A stretch of 43,915 nt of DNA from Pseudomonas folii (GCF_014357575.1 NZ_JACONW010000034.1:1-43915), one strand, 5' to 3'. Shown: positions 14,435 to 24,554, counted from the first letter of the stretch. Notes: generated by a model not told the origin, from the sequence alone. Numbers and translations are program-made.

Positions 14435-17025
14435 TTGCGCGTTACTTCCCTTACGTGCAGCTGCGTCGCCAGTACGATTGTTATCCACCGACGGCATTCT
14501 TGCTGGCGTCTTTGATCAGCTTGAGCTGGCTGTTTTTGCGACTGGAATCTCCGGTCTGGCAACGTCTTCTGGAACAACGTCAACGCTGGTATCCGCATCT
14601 GGCGGGCAAACAGCCGAGTGCCGGGGATCCGTTACGTATCGCCCTGCAAAGCCTCTGGTTGCTGGTGTTCCGGCCTTGGCCAAGCTATCGCCACCGGGGA
14701 ATACCGCAGTGGCTGCACACGACCAGACAGGTTAATCAGCGCGTCTGGAGGCGCCTCGGGATTTTGCTGGATGGCTTGCCAATGCAAGTGACTCAGAGCC
14801 AGCCGGTGAACGGCAGTGCCAAGTGGTGGCAAACCCTGAGCGCTCGCCAGCAGCGTTGCTTGGGCTATCTCTGCGCGGCCGTGGCCTTGCTGCTTGTGGC
14901 AGTTTGCATCACTGAACCCTTCAGCTATTTCTCGCAACTGTTGTTCGTGATTCTGCTGTGGGCGGTAGCGATGCTGATCCGTCGTGTGCCAGGTCGTTTT
15001 CCGACACTGCTGCTGATCATGCTGTCGGTCATTGTTTCGTGCCGTTATCTCTGGTGGCGTTACACCGCAACCCTGAACTGGGACAGCCCACTGGATCTTG
15101 CCTGCGGCGTCATGCTGCTCATCGCCGAAACCTATTCCTGGCTGGTGCTGTTGCTTGGGTACGTCCAGACCTGCTGGCCTTTGCGGCGGCCACCCGCGCA
15201 GCTGCCGCGAGACACGCGTTTATGGCCGACCGTGGATCTGCTGATCCCGACCTACAACGAAGATCTGTCCATTGTGCGGGGCACGGTATACGCCGCACTG
15301 GGTATCGACTGGCCGCATGACAAGCTGCGTATATCGATTCTCGATGACGGCAAGCGTGATGCGTTTCGGCTGTTTGCCGAGCAGGCGGGCGTGAACTACA
15401 TCACCCGTTCCGACAACAAACACGCCAAGGCTGGCAACCTCAATCATGCGTTGCAGCAGCTTGATGGCGAGCTGGTGGCGATATTCGATTGCGATCACGT
15501 GCCGGTTCGCTCCTTCCTGCAACTGACCGTGGGCTGGTTTCTGCGCGACCCGAAGCTGGCGTTGGTACAGACGCCGCATCACTTTCTTTCGCCTGACCCT
15601 TTCGAGCGCAACCTCGACACTTTCCGGCAGCGTCCCAATGAAGGCGAGCTGTTTTACGGCCTTGTGCAGGACGGCAACGACATGTGGAACGCCGCATTCT
15701 TTTGCGGCTCATGCGCCGTACTGCGTCGTTCTGCCCTTGATGACATCGGCGGTTTTGCCGTGGAAACCGTTACCGAAGATGCGCACACTGCCTTGCGGCT
15801 GCATCGCCAGGGCTGGAACTCGGCCTATGTGCGAATTCCTCAGGCAGCGGGGCTGGCAACAGAAAGTCTGTCAGCGCATATCGGTCAGCGGATTCGCTGG
15901 GCGCGGGGCATGGCGCAGATCTTCCGCACGGACAATCCGTTGCTGGGCAAGGGCCTGACGATCTTTCAGCGGATCTGTTACGCCAACGCCATGCTGCACT
16001 TTCTGGCGGGACTGCCGCGGCTGATATTTCTCACCGCCCCCTTGGCGTTCCTCCTGCTGCACGCCTACATCATCTATGCCCCGGCTCTGATGATCGTTCT
16101 GTATGTGATCCCGCACATGGTTCACGCCAGCCTGACCAACTCCAGAATGCAGGGCGAACATCGCCTGACCTTCTGGGGCGAAGTCTATGAAACCGTGCTC
16201 GCCTGGTACATCGCCCGGCCTACGACTGTGGCGTTGTTCAACCCGAAGAAAGGCACGTTCAACGTCACCGCCAAAGGTGGGTTGATCAGCGAGAACCAGT
16301 TCGACTGGGGGATCGCGAGGCCTTATCTGGTGCTGGCGGCGCTCAATATTCTTGGCCTGGGTTTTGCGGTATGGCGCTTGTTTACCGGCCCGTCGAATGA
16401 GATCGGCACGATTCTGGTCAGCAGTCTGTGGGTGCTCTACAACCTGCTGATTGTCGGCGCTGCAGTGGCGATTGCTGCCGAGGTGCGTCAGGTGCGTGAA
16501 ACCCATCGCGTCCAGGCCCAACTGCCTGCCGCCGTGCGTTTGCCGAACGGACGTTTTTACCCTGGCATGCTGGTGGACTACTCCGACGGCGGCGCAGGCA
16601 TCGAACTGGACGCACAACTGAGTCTGCCAATGGGCGAGCGTGTCAGCTTGCTGATGCAGCGTGGCGAGCGCGAGTTTCTGTTCTCCGGAATTGTCAGTCG
16701 CAGCCACAAGAACTTCATCGGTATCTCGCTTAACGAACTGTCTGCGCAACAGAAAATCGATTATGTGCAATGCACCTTTGCCCGCGCTGATGCCTGGTTG
16801 AACTGGAGCGAAGACTTCGCCCCGGATCGCCCGCTGCACAGTTTCATTGATGTGCTGAGCCTGGGTGCTCGCGGCTATTACCGCCTTTATCAGTACCTGC
16901 CTGCCTGGCTCCGTACGATTGCGCGGCCCTTTGTAAGTGCGTGTGCGTGGCTGCTCAGCTATGTGCCGCGTTTTGCCAGATCCGAACCTTATTCCTCATC
17001 CTCCCGATCGGTAAGTGCCCCATGA
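14431..17025 (+). CDS. bcsA: Cellulose synthase catalytic subunit (UDP-forming)
   Basis: The 864-residue inner-membrane GT2 processive enzyme polymerises UDP-glucose and threads the glucan through its own channel. Catalytic motifs are complete: D305-D306-G, D353-C-D355, T448-E-D450 (catalytic base) and Q486-R-I-R-W490. The C-terminal PilZ domain carries R689-x3-R693 and D716-Y-S-D-G-G, so c-di-GMP activation should be intact. Membrane helices flank the glycosyltransferase domain, with an extra N-terminal segment of about 150 residues as in E. coli BcsA. The start overlaps the bcsQ stop (ATGA), and bcsB begins within its own stop the same way. Confidence 0.96.
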   Translation: MIARYFPYVQLRRQYDCYPPTAFLLASLISLSWLFLRLESPVWQRLLEQRQRWYPHLAGKQPSAGDPLRIALQSLWLLVFRPWPSYRHRGIPQWLHTTRQVNQRVWRRLGILLDGLPMQVTQSQPVNGSAKWWQTLSARQQRCLGYLCAAVALLLVAVCITEPFSYFSQLLFVILLWAVAMLIRRVPGRFPTLLLIMLSVIVSCRYLWWRYTATLNWDSPLDLACGVMLLIAETYSWLVLLLGYVQTCWPLRRPPAQLPRDTRLWPTVDLLIPTYNEDLSIVRGTVYAALGIDWPHDKLRISILDDGKRDAFRLFAEQAGVNYITRSDNKHAKAGNLNHALQQLDGELVAIFDCDHVPVRSFLQLTVGWFLRDPKLALVQTPHHFLSPDPFERNLDTFRQRPNEGELFYGLVQDGNDMWNAAFFCGSCAVLRRSALDDIGGFAVETVTEDAHTALRLHRQGWNSAYVRIPQAAGLATESLSAHIGQRIRWARGMAQIFRTDNPLLGKGLTIFQRICYANAMLHFLAGLPRLIFLTAPLAFLLLHAYIIYAPALMIVLYVIPHMVHASLTNSRMQGEHRLTFWGEVYETVLAWYIARPTTVALFNPKKGTFNVTAKGGLISENQFDWGIARPYLVLAALNILGLGFAVWRLFTGPSNEIGTILVSSLWVLYNLLIVGAAVAIAAEVRQVRETHRVQAQLPAAVRLPNGRFYPGMLVDYSDGGAGIELDAQLSLPMGERVSLLMQRGEREFLFSGIVSRSHKNFIGISLNELSAQQKIDYVQCTFARADAWLNWSEDFAPDRPLHSFIDVLSLGARGYYRLYQYLPAWLRTIARPFVSACAWLLSYVPRFARSEPYSSSSRSVSAP

Positions 17026-19295
17026 TTCGCTCTTTTAATCTAACCCTGGCGAGTCTGCTGTGGGTGGCCATGACCTGTGCCCAAGCCGGGGCTGCGGTGG
17101 TTTCCACTCCGGACCTCACGACGGCTGGCGCCACGCCAGGCTGGGATGTCACGCGCAGCTTTTTGCAACTGGGCCGCCCTGCGGACAGTCTTTTGCTGGG
17201 CACGCACACTACCGATCAGTTCGAGTTCACCATGCGCCGCGACCGCATCGCCAGCGATGCCAGGCTGCAACTGGAATACACCCCGTCACCGGCGCTACTG
17301 CCGACGCTGTCGCACTTGAGGGTTTACCTCAATGACGTGTTGATGAGCGTGATCCCCATTGAAAAGGACCAACTGGGCAAGAAAGTGGTTCGCCCGGTTC
17401 AGCTTGATCCCCGGTTGATCACCGACTTCAATCGGGTCCGGCTGGAGTTTGTAGGGCACTACACCGATATCTGTGAAGAACCGTCCAACAGCGCACTGTG
17501 GGTCAATATCGGACGCACCAGCCAGATCGCGCTGAGAGAGCAGGCGTTGATCGTAAAAAACGATCTGTCCTACTTCCCGATGCCTTTCTTCGATGCCCGC
17601 GGGTATGAAAAACCGGTGTTGAACATGGTGTTCGCTGCCGAGCCTACGCTTGGCGAGCAGCGCGCCGCCGGGATTCTGGCCTCGTATTTCGGCAGCCTGT
17701 CTTCATGGCGTCCCATGTCTTTCCCGGTATTGTCAGATCAGTTGCCTGCCGCCAGCGCTGATCAAGTGACATCATCCGTTGTCTTCGCCACCAACACCCA
17801 TCGTCCGGCGTTTCTGGCAGACCTGCAGAAATTCCCGGCGGTGGATGCGCCCGTGGTGCAGGTAATCGATAACCCTGGAGATCGCTTCAGCAAGGTTTTG
17901 CTGGTGCTGGGGCGTGACGACGCAGACCTGGTCACCGCTGCTCAGGCGCTGGCATTGGGCGGCGATCTGTTTCGTGGCGAGCGCGTGGTTATCGACAAGT
18001 TGCAACAGATCAAACCGCGTGTGCCCTATGACGCGCCAAACTGGATGCGCACTGATCGCCCGGTACGTTTCGCCGAGTTGATCAAGTACCCCGAACAGTT
18101 GCGTGCCAGCGGCCTGCAGCCTTTGCCGATCAGCCTGGACATCAACCTGCCGCCTGACCTGTTCGTCTGGCGCAATCAGGGCATCCCGCTGCAAACCAAA
18201 TACCGCTACACGCCGCCCGCGTATAACGATGGTTCGCGTCTCAACATCAGCCTCAACAACCAGTTCATCACCAGCCTGCCGTTGCAGGTCAACAGTAATG
18301 ACCGGCTTGAAGAGTTGCGCCTTGCGGTGATGTCCAGCGAGTCAGCCAACGTCAATGAAAACCTCTCGGTACCGGCCCTGAAGATCGGTGACCGCAATAC
18401 CCTGAAGTTTAATTTCAGTTTTGCGACGACCAATAGCGGCTCCCAGCGTGACCGCTGCCAGACATCGTTGCCGGTGGACACCCAGGCCGTCATCGATGAC
18501 CAGTCGACCATCGACCTGTCGGGTTACCACCATTACATGGCGATGCCTGATCTGGCGGCTTTCGCGCGCAGTGGTTTCCCGTACAGCCGCATGGCGGATC
18601 TGTCCGAAACCATGGTGCTGCTGCCGTCCCGGCCGAGTGCTGTACAACTGAGTACCTACCTGGAAGCGGTCGCAGGGATTTCGGCACGTTCGGGGTTGCC
18701 CGCCATGAACCTCAAGCTCAGCGATAACTGGGAGGAGGCGTCTAAATACGACGCGGACCTGCTGGTGCTCGGCTCGTTCGCACCCGATATGCGCGACAAC
18801 CGCGACATGAATCTACTGCTTGAGCGCTCGCGTAACTGGTTGCTCAAGGCTAACCAGCAAGGGCCAGGTTATGCGTCAGCCATAAAAGGTGAGAGCAGCC
18901 CGGTTGCCAGTCGTGTCGACGTGTCGGCTGAGGGACCGATTGCTGCAATCGTCGGCTTGCAGTCGCCTTACCATGACCAGCGCAGCATCGTCGCGTTGCT
19001 GGCCACCACTGATGCTGATTTCAGCCTGCTGCGCGAGACGCTTAATGACAGCGGCAAGATGGACGCCGTGGCTGGTTCTGTCGCCTTGATCCGCAGCAGT
19101 GGCGTCAACAGCCAGGTGGTCGGCGATCGTTATTTCGTCGGCGAGCTGCCGTGGTGGCTGATGCTCTGGTTCAAGCTTTCCGAGCATCCCGTGCTGTTGG
19201 CCTTCATGGCCGTTGGCGGCGTTCTGCTCAGTGCTTTCCTGATCTGGCGCATGCTGCAGTGGGCGGCTCGTCGCCGTCTGGCTTATGAGGAATAA
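17022..19295 (+). CDS. bcsB: Cellulose synthase periplasmic subunit BcsB
   Basis: The 757-residue partner of BcsA has a Sec signal peptide (about residues 1-24, ending AQAGA), a large periplasmic region of alternating jelly-roll carbohydrate-binding and flavodoxin-like domains, and a C-terminal membrane anchor at about residues 725-748 that packs against BcsA. Landmarks are EFVGHYTDICEEPSNSALWV and the run LPPDLFVWRNQGIPLQTKYR. It overlaps bcsA by four bases and bcsZ by eleven. Confidence 0.95.
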   Translation: MIRSFNLTLASLLWVAMTCAQAGAAVVSTPDLTTAGATPGWDVTRSFLQLGRPADSLLLGTHTTDQFEFTMRRDRIASDARLQLEYTPSPALLPTLSHLRVYLNDVLMSVIPIEKDQLGKKVVRPVQLDPRLITDFNRVRLEFVGHYTDICEEPSNSALWVNIGRTSQIALREQALIVKNDLSYFPMPFFDARGYEKPVLNMVFAAEPTLGEQRAAGILASYFGSLSSWRPMSFPVLSDQLPAASADQVTSSVVFATNTHRPAFLADLQKFPAVDAPVVQVIDNPGDRFSKVLLVLGRDDADLVTAAQALALGGDLFRGERVVIDKLQQIKPRVPYDAPNWMRTDRPVRFAELIKYPEQLRASGLQPLPISLDINLPPDLFVWRNQGIPLQTKYRYTPPAYNDGSRLNISLNNQFITSLPLQVNSNDRLEELRLAVMSSESANVNENLSVPALKIGDRNTLKFNFSFATTNSGSQRDRCQTSLPVDTQAVIDDQSTIDLSGYHHYMAMPDLAAFARSGFPYSRMADLSETMVLLPSRPSAVQLSTYLEAVAGISARSGLPAMNLKLSDNWEEASKYDADLLVLGSFAPDMRDNRDMNLLLERSRNWLLKANQQGPGYASAIKGESSPVASRVDVSAEGPIAAIVGLQSPYHDQRSIVALLATTDADFSLLRETLNDSGKMDAVAGSVALIRSSGVNSQVVGDRYFVGELPWWLMLWFKLSEHPVLLAFMAVGGVLLSAFLIWRMLQWAARRRLAYEE

Positions 19296-20409
19296 GTCAG
19301 TGAACGGCGTCGGGTTTTTGTTGGCCACTGTTGCGTTGTCATTCCTGACTCAGGAGGCCGAAGGTGCGCCCGCGTGCACATGGCCCGCCTGGGAGAGTTA
19401 CAAGCAACACATGATCAGCGCCGATGGCCGGGTCATCGACCGCTCCTCTGCGCAACAGATCACCACGTCGGAAGGGCAGAGCTACGGACTGTTTTTCGCT
19501 CTTGTGGCCAACGACCGGGAAAGCTTCGAGCGTTTGCTGAACTGGACGCACGGCAATCTCGCAGGTGGTGATCTCGACGCTCGTCTGCCCGCCTGGCAGT
19601 GGGGCCTCAAGGCAGACGGTAAGTGGCAGGTGCTCGACAGCAACAATGCCAGTGACGCTGATTTGTGGATCGCATACAGCCTGCTGGAAGCGGGACGGCT
19701 CTGGCGCAGGCCGGATTATGTGCAGCTGGGCAATCACCTGCTTTGGCGCAGCGCCGCGCAGACTTTGCGCACACTGCCGGGCCTGGGGCTAATGCTGCTG
19801 CCGGGAGATAAAGGGTTCGAGTCGCCCCAGGGCTGGCGTCTGAACCCCAGCTATACGCCGCCGCAGCTCTTGGCTCGCTTTGCGCTGATCGCACCCGTCT
19901 GGGAGGAAGTGGCGAAAAACGCCCGGCGTCTGTGGATCGAGGGCTCGCCAAAAGGCTTCGCGCCAGATTGGTTGGTGTGGCAAGCGGGGCAAGGCGCAGT
20001 GGCCCAAGAGCAAGGCGCAAAAGGCAGTTACGACGCCATTCGCGTCTATCTCTGGTTGGGGATGCTGGCGCCCGATGCGCCGGAGCGTGCTTCGTTGCTT
20101 GCGCACTTCAAACCCATGATCGATGCCACGAAGCAATCGGGTTTTGTGCCTGAGCAGGTCGCCGTCGCAACTGGCGAGTCCACCGGCACGGGGCCTGTCG
20201 GTTTTTCGGCGGCCCTCCTGCCGTTGCTGACCGGCGACAGTGCGGCGTTGAGTGCCCAGCGTGAGCGGCTACGTACAGCGCCGCCGTTGGCTGACGCTTA
20301 TTACAATCAATCGCTGCTGATGTTCGGACAAGGCTGGGACGAACAGCGGTATCGATTCGATAAGGATGGGCGTTTGCAGCCGGGCTGGACGTCTTCATGC
20401 AAACAGTGA
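19285..20409 (+). CDS. bcsZ: Periplasmic endo-1,4-beta-glucanase BcsZ
   Basis: The 374-residue GH8 cellulase trims glucan in the periplasm and affects yield and architecture of secreted cellulose. The catalytic acid is E63 in TTSEGQSYG and the base region is D250 in SYDAIRVYLW; LDSNNASDADLWIAYSLLEA is also conserved. Two starts compete: the ATG at 19285 gives a signal peptide with positive residues (MRNK) before the hydrophobic core, while a GTG at 19300 has a better ribosome site (GAGGA 8 bases upstream) but an uncharged N-terminus. The ATG is preferred for export. It overlaps bcsB and bcsC. Confidence 0.94.
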   Translation: MRNKSVNGVGFLLATVALSFLTQEAEGAPACTWPAWESYKQHMISADGRVIDRSSAQQITTSEGQSYGLFFALVANDRESFERLLNWTHGNLAGGDLDARLPAWQWGLKADGKWQVLDSNNASDADLWIAYSLLEAGRLWRRPDYVQLGNHLLWRSAAQTLRTLPGLGLMLLPGDKGFESPQGWRLNPSYTPPQLLARFALIAPVWEEVAKNARRLWIEGSPKGFAPDWLVWQAGQGAVAQEQGAKGSYDAIRVYLWLGMLAPDAPERASLLAHFKPMIDATKQSGFVPEQVAVATGESTGTGPVGFSAALLPLLTGDSAALSAQRERLRTAPPLADAYYNQSLLMFGQGWDEQRYRFDKDGRLQPGWTSSCKQ

Positions 20410-23400
20410 ATCCACCACCCGTTTCCGGCTACCGGCTGCTGCACAAAGGCACACTCAAAGCCTTGTTGATGTGCGGCGCATTGTCCTTGTCCTGCTGGTA
20501 TGGCACGGCGCTCAGCGCCACCGCAGCGTTTGCTCCTCAGGATCAACAGCAGTGGCTGCTGCAACAGGCGCGCATTGGCGAAGCCTTGTATCGCGACGAT
20601 CTGGTGCGTGATGCCCTGGCGAGGCTGGAGCTGATTGATCCCAATCATCCGCAGGTTCTGGTGGGTAAGATTCGCCAGGCCCTGGCTGATAAAAGTGCGC
20701 CGCAGAACACCGCCTGGATTGAGCAACTCATGGCCCGTTTGCGTCAGCAGGGGCCCGACTCGGCGGCGCTGCGTCAGGCAAGTGCGCTGATCCGGCTTAA
20801 CAGCCAGGAAGGGGCGGGGCAGTTGCAGCAAGCGCGGTTGTTTGCTGCTGCCGGACGTTTCGATCAAGCGAGTGAGGCGTTTGAGCAACTGTTCGGCAAA
20901 GAGCCGCCGGACTTGCCTTCGGCGCTGGAATACTGGAGTGCCCGCAGTCGCATCAGCGGTCAGCGGGCGGCCGTCATCGAGCATTTAAAAGAGCTTGATC
21001 GTGACTATCCGGGCAATGCCAGCGTACGGCAGATGCTGGTCGGTCTGTTATTTGCCGAAGGCCGTAATGATCAGGCGCTGGCGGTGCTGCATCAATTGGC
21101 AGCGGATCCTCAAGCGAGCAACAATGCAGCGGAGCGGGAGCTCATCTACCTGAATACGTTGCCGGTGAGCCCTGAAACGGCCCGAAGCTGGCAGGTCTTT
21201 CTCGATTCCTATCCTTATTCGCCATTCCGGAAGGACGCTACCCAGCGGCTGGCCGAACAGCAACGATTGCTTGCCGATCCTGCATGGCAGGCGGGAGCCC
21301 AGGCCAAGCGTCTGCTGGAACGAGACAAGGGTAACGACAGCGCTCAGGCCGAAGTCCTGTTGCGGCGCGCCGTTAAAGCTTACCCGCAAGATTCGAGTTT
21401 CCATGGTGCCTTGGGCACAGCCTTGATGCGCCAGGATAAATACCCGGCAGCGCTTGAGGCGTTTTCCACTGCGCTGACCAAAGAGCAAGACACCTATTAC
21501 ATCAGCAAGTGGCAGGACCTGCAGTTGCTGACCCGCAACTGGATGATCCTTCAGCAAGGCGACGAAGCCTTGCAGCGCAAGGATTACGAGAAGGCGCGCA
21601 AGGCGTATCAGCAGGCGCGAATCCTCAACCCCAAGGCCGCTGCACCCTTGATGGGGCTGGCAGCCGTGGCCCTCGGCGAAGCCGATGATATCGGTGCCGA
21701 AGCGCTGTTACTGCAAGCGCGCAAGGCTGAACCGGACAACACCAGCGTGCTGCGTGCTCTGGTGCGCTTGTACCGCGGGCAGTCCAGCGCCAAAGCCGAA
21801 GCATTTATTGATAGCTTGCCCGCCAGTAACCAGTCCGAGTTCGCCGCTTTGCGTCAGAGCTTCGAAATCGAGCGTTTGAATCTGCAGGCTGACGTGCTGA
21901 GTGAACGTTCCGATTGGGAGCAGTTGGTGCCGGTGCTGAAAAAAATCCGTCAATTGGACCCGGATAATCCGTGGCTGACCTATCGCCTTGCAGCCGCCGA
22001 AATCGCCTTGGATAAACCGGTTGAAGCGGATGACGCGTTTCGCCAACTGTTGGCACGCCAAGGCAGCAATCCTGAAGCGCGTTACGCACACGGTCTGTAT
22101 CTGGCCAACCTGAATCGCGACAGTGACGTGTTGAGCAGCCTCGGGCAGATTCCCGCGAAGGCCTGGACGGACAACATGCGCGAACTTGCCGCGCGGATCA
22201 AACGCAGGCAATTGCTGGCCCAAGCGCAGCAGTTGCGTGATGCCGGGCGCGAACCGCAGGCCATTGCCTTGCTGCGGGCCAATCCGACCCAGGACGATTT
22301 CGCCACGCTGGCCGATTGGGCCATGCAGCGTGGGGACTATTCCGAGGCTGAAAGCAATTACCGCAAAGTGCTTAAAGGTGATCCACAGAATGCAGAAGCA
22401 CAGTTGGGGCTGATCGAAGTGCAGATCGCAACGGCGCGCATACCCCAGGCACACGCAGCGCTGAACGGCATCGTCATGACCCCGGCCGCTCCGGTGAGCT
22501 GGCAACGCCGTCTGGCCAATGCGTGGGCTGCCGTGGGCGAAAAGGACAAGGCCAATGCGATCTTCGCCCAACTGCTGAAAACCCCGCAGACCGATCCTTT
22601 GCTGTACCGCGATGCCGCCCGCCTGATGGCCAGGGATCATCCCCAACAGGCACTGGATAATTACGCCCTGAGCATGGCCTCGGCTGGTTTGATTTCACCT
22701 GCGCAAGGCAGTCCGCGGGATAACCTGGCGATGACCGAGGCCAGTCGTGCCAAGGACGCCGATGACTGGTTGCCACGCAGTCTGCGCAGTGAAGTCGATG
22801 AGCTATATAAGCAGCAGAATCCAACGGTCAATGTGTACCGCGACTTCGCCTGGCGCACCGACAATACCGCGCCGGGGATTTCCGACCTGACTACCCAGAC
22901 CACTATTTTGCGCATTGACTCTCCCTTTGCTGCGGGGCAGGGTTTTGTGCAGGCTGAGCAGGTCGATCTGCAGGCCACTGCTTTCGACACCGATGCCGAT
23001 GGCCTGCATCGGGAGTCATTCGGCACCTGTGCGGTTCAGTTTCGTGACCGAACCACCGGGGCGCTGGCCGCCAACGGCTGTCGCAGCACCTCACAAAGCA
23101 CCTCCGGGCCGAGCCTGGCGGTGGGCTGGAAAAACGCTCAGTGGGCCATTGATCTGGGTCATACGCCGCAAGGCTTCGAAGTGGGCAATTGGCTGGGTGG
23201 CGTCGCCTACAGCAGCGATTGGCAATCCATCGGCTGGACCCTGACTGCCTCGCGCCGTCCGGTGAGCAACTCCGTCGTGTCCTATGCAGGTGCTGTCGAT
23301 CCTGTGACCGGGACCCGCTGGGGCGGTGTGACCAGCAATGGCCTGACACTGAGCCTGAGCCATGATGAAGGTGGCGTTGATGGCGTATGGGCCAGCTTTG

Positions 23401-24008
23401 GCAGCCATTGGTTGCGTGGCACCAATGTGGTCGACAATCAGCGGCTTTCGGCAATGACCGGTTATTACTACCGCTTGATGGACCGTGCCGACGAGCGTAT
23501 GCGTACCGGCCTGACCTTGATGTACTGGGGCTACGACAAGGATTTGAGTGAGTACACACTGGGGCAGGGTGGTTACTACAGCCCTCAGCAGTACTACTCG
23601 ATCGGTGTGCCGTTCAGTTATGCCTGGCGTAACGCCAATTGGTCCGTCCAGCTGGACAGCTCAGTGGGCTGGTCATTTTCGAAAACTGACAGCAGCGATC
23701 TGTACCCGCTGGATGGCCCGGCCGGCAAGTTCTTCAATCAGGCCTCGGACGCCGGACTGGATATTGATGGCAGTACCACGCTGACCAAGGCCGCGAGCAG
23801 TAGCTCCGGTGCAAGTGTTCGCTTGCAGGCATCGCTTGAGCGACGTTTGAGTGATCACCTGGTGCTTGGCTCCGGTGTCGCGCTGCAACACAGCGAAGGT
23901 TACGCACCGAGCCGCGCCATGCTTTATCTGCGTTATACCTTCGATGTATGGCAGGGAAATCTGCCGATGCCTATCGAAGCCGTAACACCTTACGCGGATA
24001 TGCGCTGA
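20397..24008 (+). CDS. bcsC: Cellulose export TPR/outer-membrane porin BcsC
   Basis: The 1203-residue protein carries cellulose from periplasm to surface. A signal sequence (about residues 20-44) precedes a TPR superhelix of some 750 residues that bridges the periplasm and binds peptidoglycan, and a C-terminal 16-strand-type barrel domain of about 350 residues beginning near NPTVNVYRDFAWR. TPR units are recognisable in EKARKAYQQARILNPKAAA and EAESNYRKVLKGDPQNAEA. The start is 13 bases inside the end of bcsZ. It is the last gene of the operon and is followed by an imperfect hairpin. Confidence 0.94.
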   Translation: MQTVNPPPVSGYRLLHKGTLKALLMCGALSLSCWYGTALSATAAFAPQDQQQWLLQQARIGEALYRDDLVRDALARLELIDPNHPQVLVGKIRQALADKSAPQNTAWIEQLMARLRQQGPDSAALRQASALIRLNSQEGAGQLQQARLFAAAGRFDQASEAFEQLFGKEPPDLPSALEYWSARSRISGQRAAVIEHLKELDRDYPGNASVRQMLVGLLFAEGRNDQALAVLHQLAADPQASNNAAERELIYLNTLPVSPETARSWQVFLDSYPYSPFRKDATQRLAEQQRLLADPAWQAGAQAKRLLERDKGNDSAQAEVLLRRAVKAYPQDSSFHGALGTALMRQDKYPAALEAFSTALTKEQDTYYISKWQDLQLLTRNWMILQQGDEALQRKDYEKARKAYQQARILNPKAAAPLMGLAAVALGEADDIGAEALLLQARKAEPDNTSVLRALVRLYRGQSSAKAEAFIDSLPASNQSEFAALRQSFEIERLNLQADVLSERSDWEQLVPVLKKIRQLDPDNPWLTYRLAAAEIALDKPVEADDAFRQLLARQGSNPEARYAHGLYLANLNRDSDVLSSLGQIPAKAWTDNMRELAARIKRRQLLAQAQQLRDAGREPQAIALLRANPTQDDFATLADWAMQRGDYSEAESNYRKVLKGDPQNAEAQLGLIEVQIATARIPQAHAALNGIVMTPAAPVSWQRRLANAWAAVGEKDKANAIFAQLLKTPQTDPLLYRDAARLMARDHPQQALDNYALSMASAGLISPAQGSPRDNLAMTEASRAKDADDWLPRSLRSEVDELYKQQNPTVNVYRDFAWRTDNTAPGISDLTTQTTILRIDSPFAAGQGFVQAEQVDLQATAFDTDADGLHRESFGTCAVQFRDRTTGALAANGCRSTSQSTSGPSLAVGWKNAQWAIDLGHTPQGFEVGNWLGGVAYSSDWQSIGWTLTASRRPVSNSVVSYAGAVDPVTGTRWGGVTSNGLTLSLSHDEGGVDGVWASFGSHWLRGTNVVDNQRLSAMTGYYYRLMDRADERMRTGLTLMYWGYDKDLSEYTLGQGGYYSPQQYYSIGVPFSYAWRNANWSVQLDSSVGWSFSKTDSSDLYPLDGPAGKFFNQASDAGLDIDGSTTLTKAASSSSGASVRLQASLERRLSDHLVLGSGVALQHSEGYAPSRAMLYLRYTFDVWQGNLPMPIEAVTPYADMR

Positions 24009-24012
24009 CAAG

Positions 24013-24059
24013 TCGGCGGGCGAGATAGCTGTCCAGACGGTCAGTATTTCGCCCGTCGG
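24013..24059 (+). terminator. Possible hairpin terminator after bcsC
   Basis: Arms 24013-24027 and 24045-24059 pair over 15 positions, allowing G-U pairs, around a 17-base loop. There is no T run after it, so if it ends transcription it would do so inefficiently or with Rho. Confidence 0.4.
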
Positions 24060-24182
24060 TCGCTTCAAACCATGCTTTATACATGGGTATGATTTCAGAA
24101 ACGTGCCGCGCTGGTTACCGTGCAGGCCATGAGTGCGCAGATCATCGGCACTTCTACTCATGGGTATTGAAGGTAACTGGTT

Positions 24183-24554
24183 TTGGCAAAATCCCCGGTG
24201 ATTGCAGTCGTCGACGACGACGCGGCAGTCCGCACTGGCATCGACAGTCTTGTTCGCTCTCTGGGGTTCGTCGCATGCCTGTTTGCTTCGGCGGAGGAGT
24301 TCCTGATCTCGCCCGTTCTGAAAACGGCTGATTGCCTCATCACCGACGTGCAAATGCCCGGCATGAGCGGCGTTGAGTTGCACGAGCACCTGACGGGTCA
24401 GGGTCTGCAGATCCCTACTATCTTCATCACCGCCTTTCCCGAAGAGTCCGTACGCCAACGCGCCATGACTGGCAGCGCAGTGGGCTTTTTAAGCAAACCC
24501 TTCAACGCCCGGGTGCTGATCGACTGTATCGAGTCGACGTTTCCTGCGGCTTGA
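24183..24554 (+). CDS. Single-domain response regulator, FixJ-type receiver
   Basis: The 123-residue protein is a lone receiver domain: acidic pocket D11-D13, phosphoacceptor D55, T in ITAF, and the lysine of SKPF. The receiver is of the FixJ/LuxR-class subtype (VVDDDAAVR, LITDVQMPGMSG) but no DNA-binding domain follows. It begins with TTG, with GAAGG 9 bases upstream. Such proteins act as phosphate sinks or as competitors for a kinase; the nearby convergent kinase-regulator pair (24799-26965), with the same receiver subtype, is an obvious candidate partner, but this is inferred from position only. Confidence 0.82.
   Translation: MAKSPVIAVVDDDAAVRTGIDSLVRSLGFVACLFASAEEFLISPVLKTADCLITDVQMPGMSGVELHEHLTGQGLQIPTIFITAFPEESVRQRAMTGSAVGFLSKPFNARVLIDCIESTFPAA

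Noticed and set aside
15871..16839. 322-codon reverse open frame inside bcsA
   Set aside because: Shadow of the well-supported cellulose synthase gene; no recognisable protein features.
21708..22646. 312-codon reverse open frame inside bcsC
   Set aside because: Shadow of the TPR region of bcsC; composition is typical of antisense translation.
9976..24008. Wss-type acetylated-cellulose operon
   Set aside because: No wssF-I acetylation genes; bcsE, F, G and R define the E. coli-like type II cluster.
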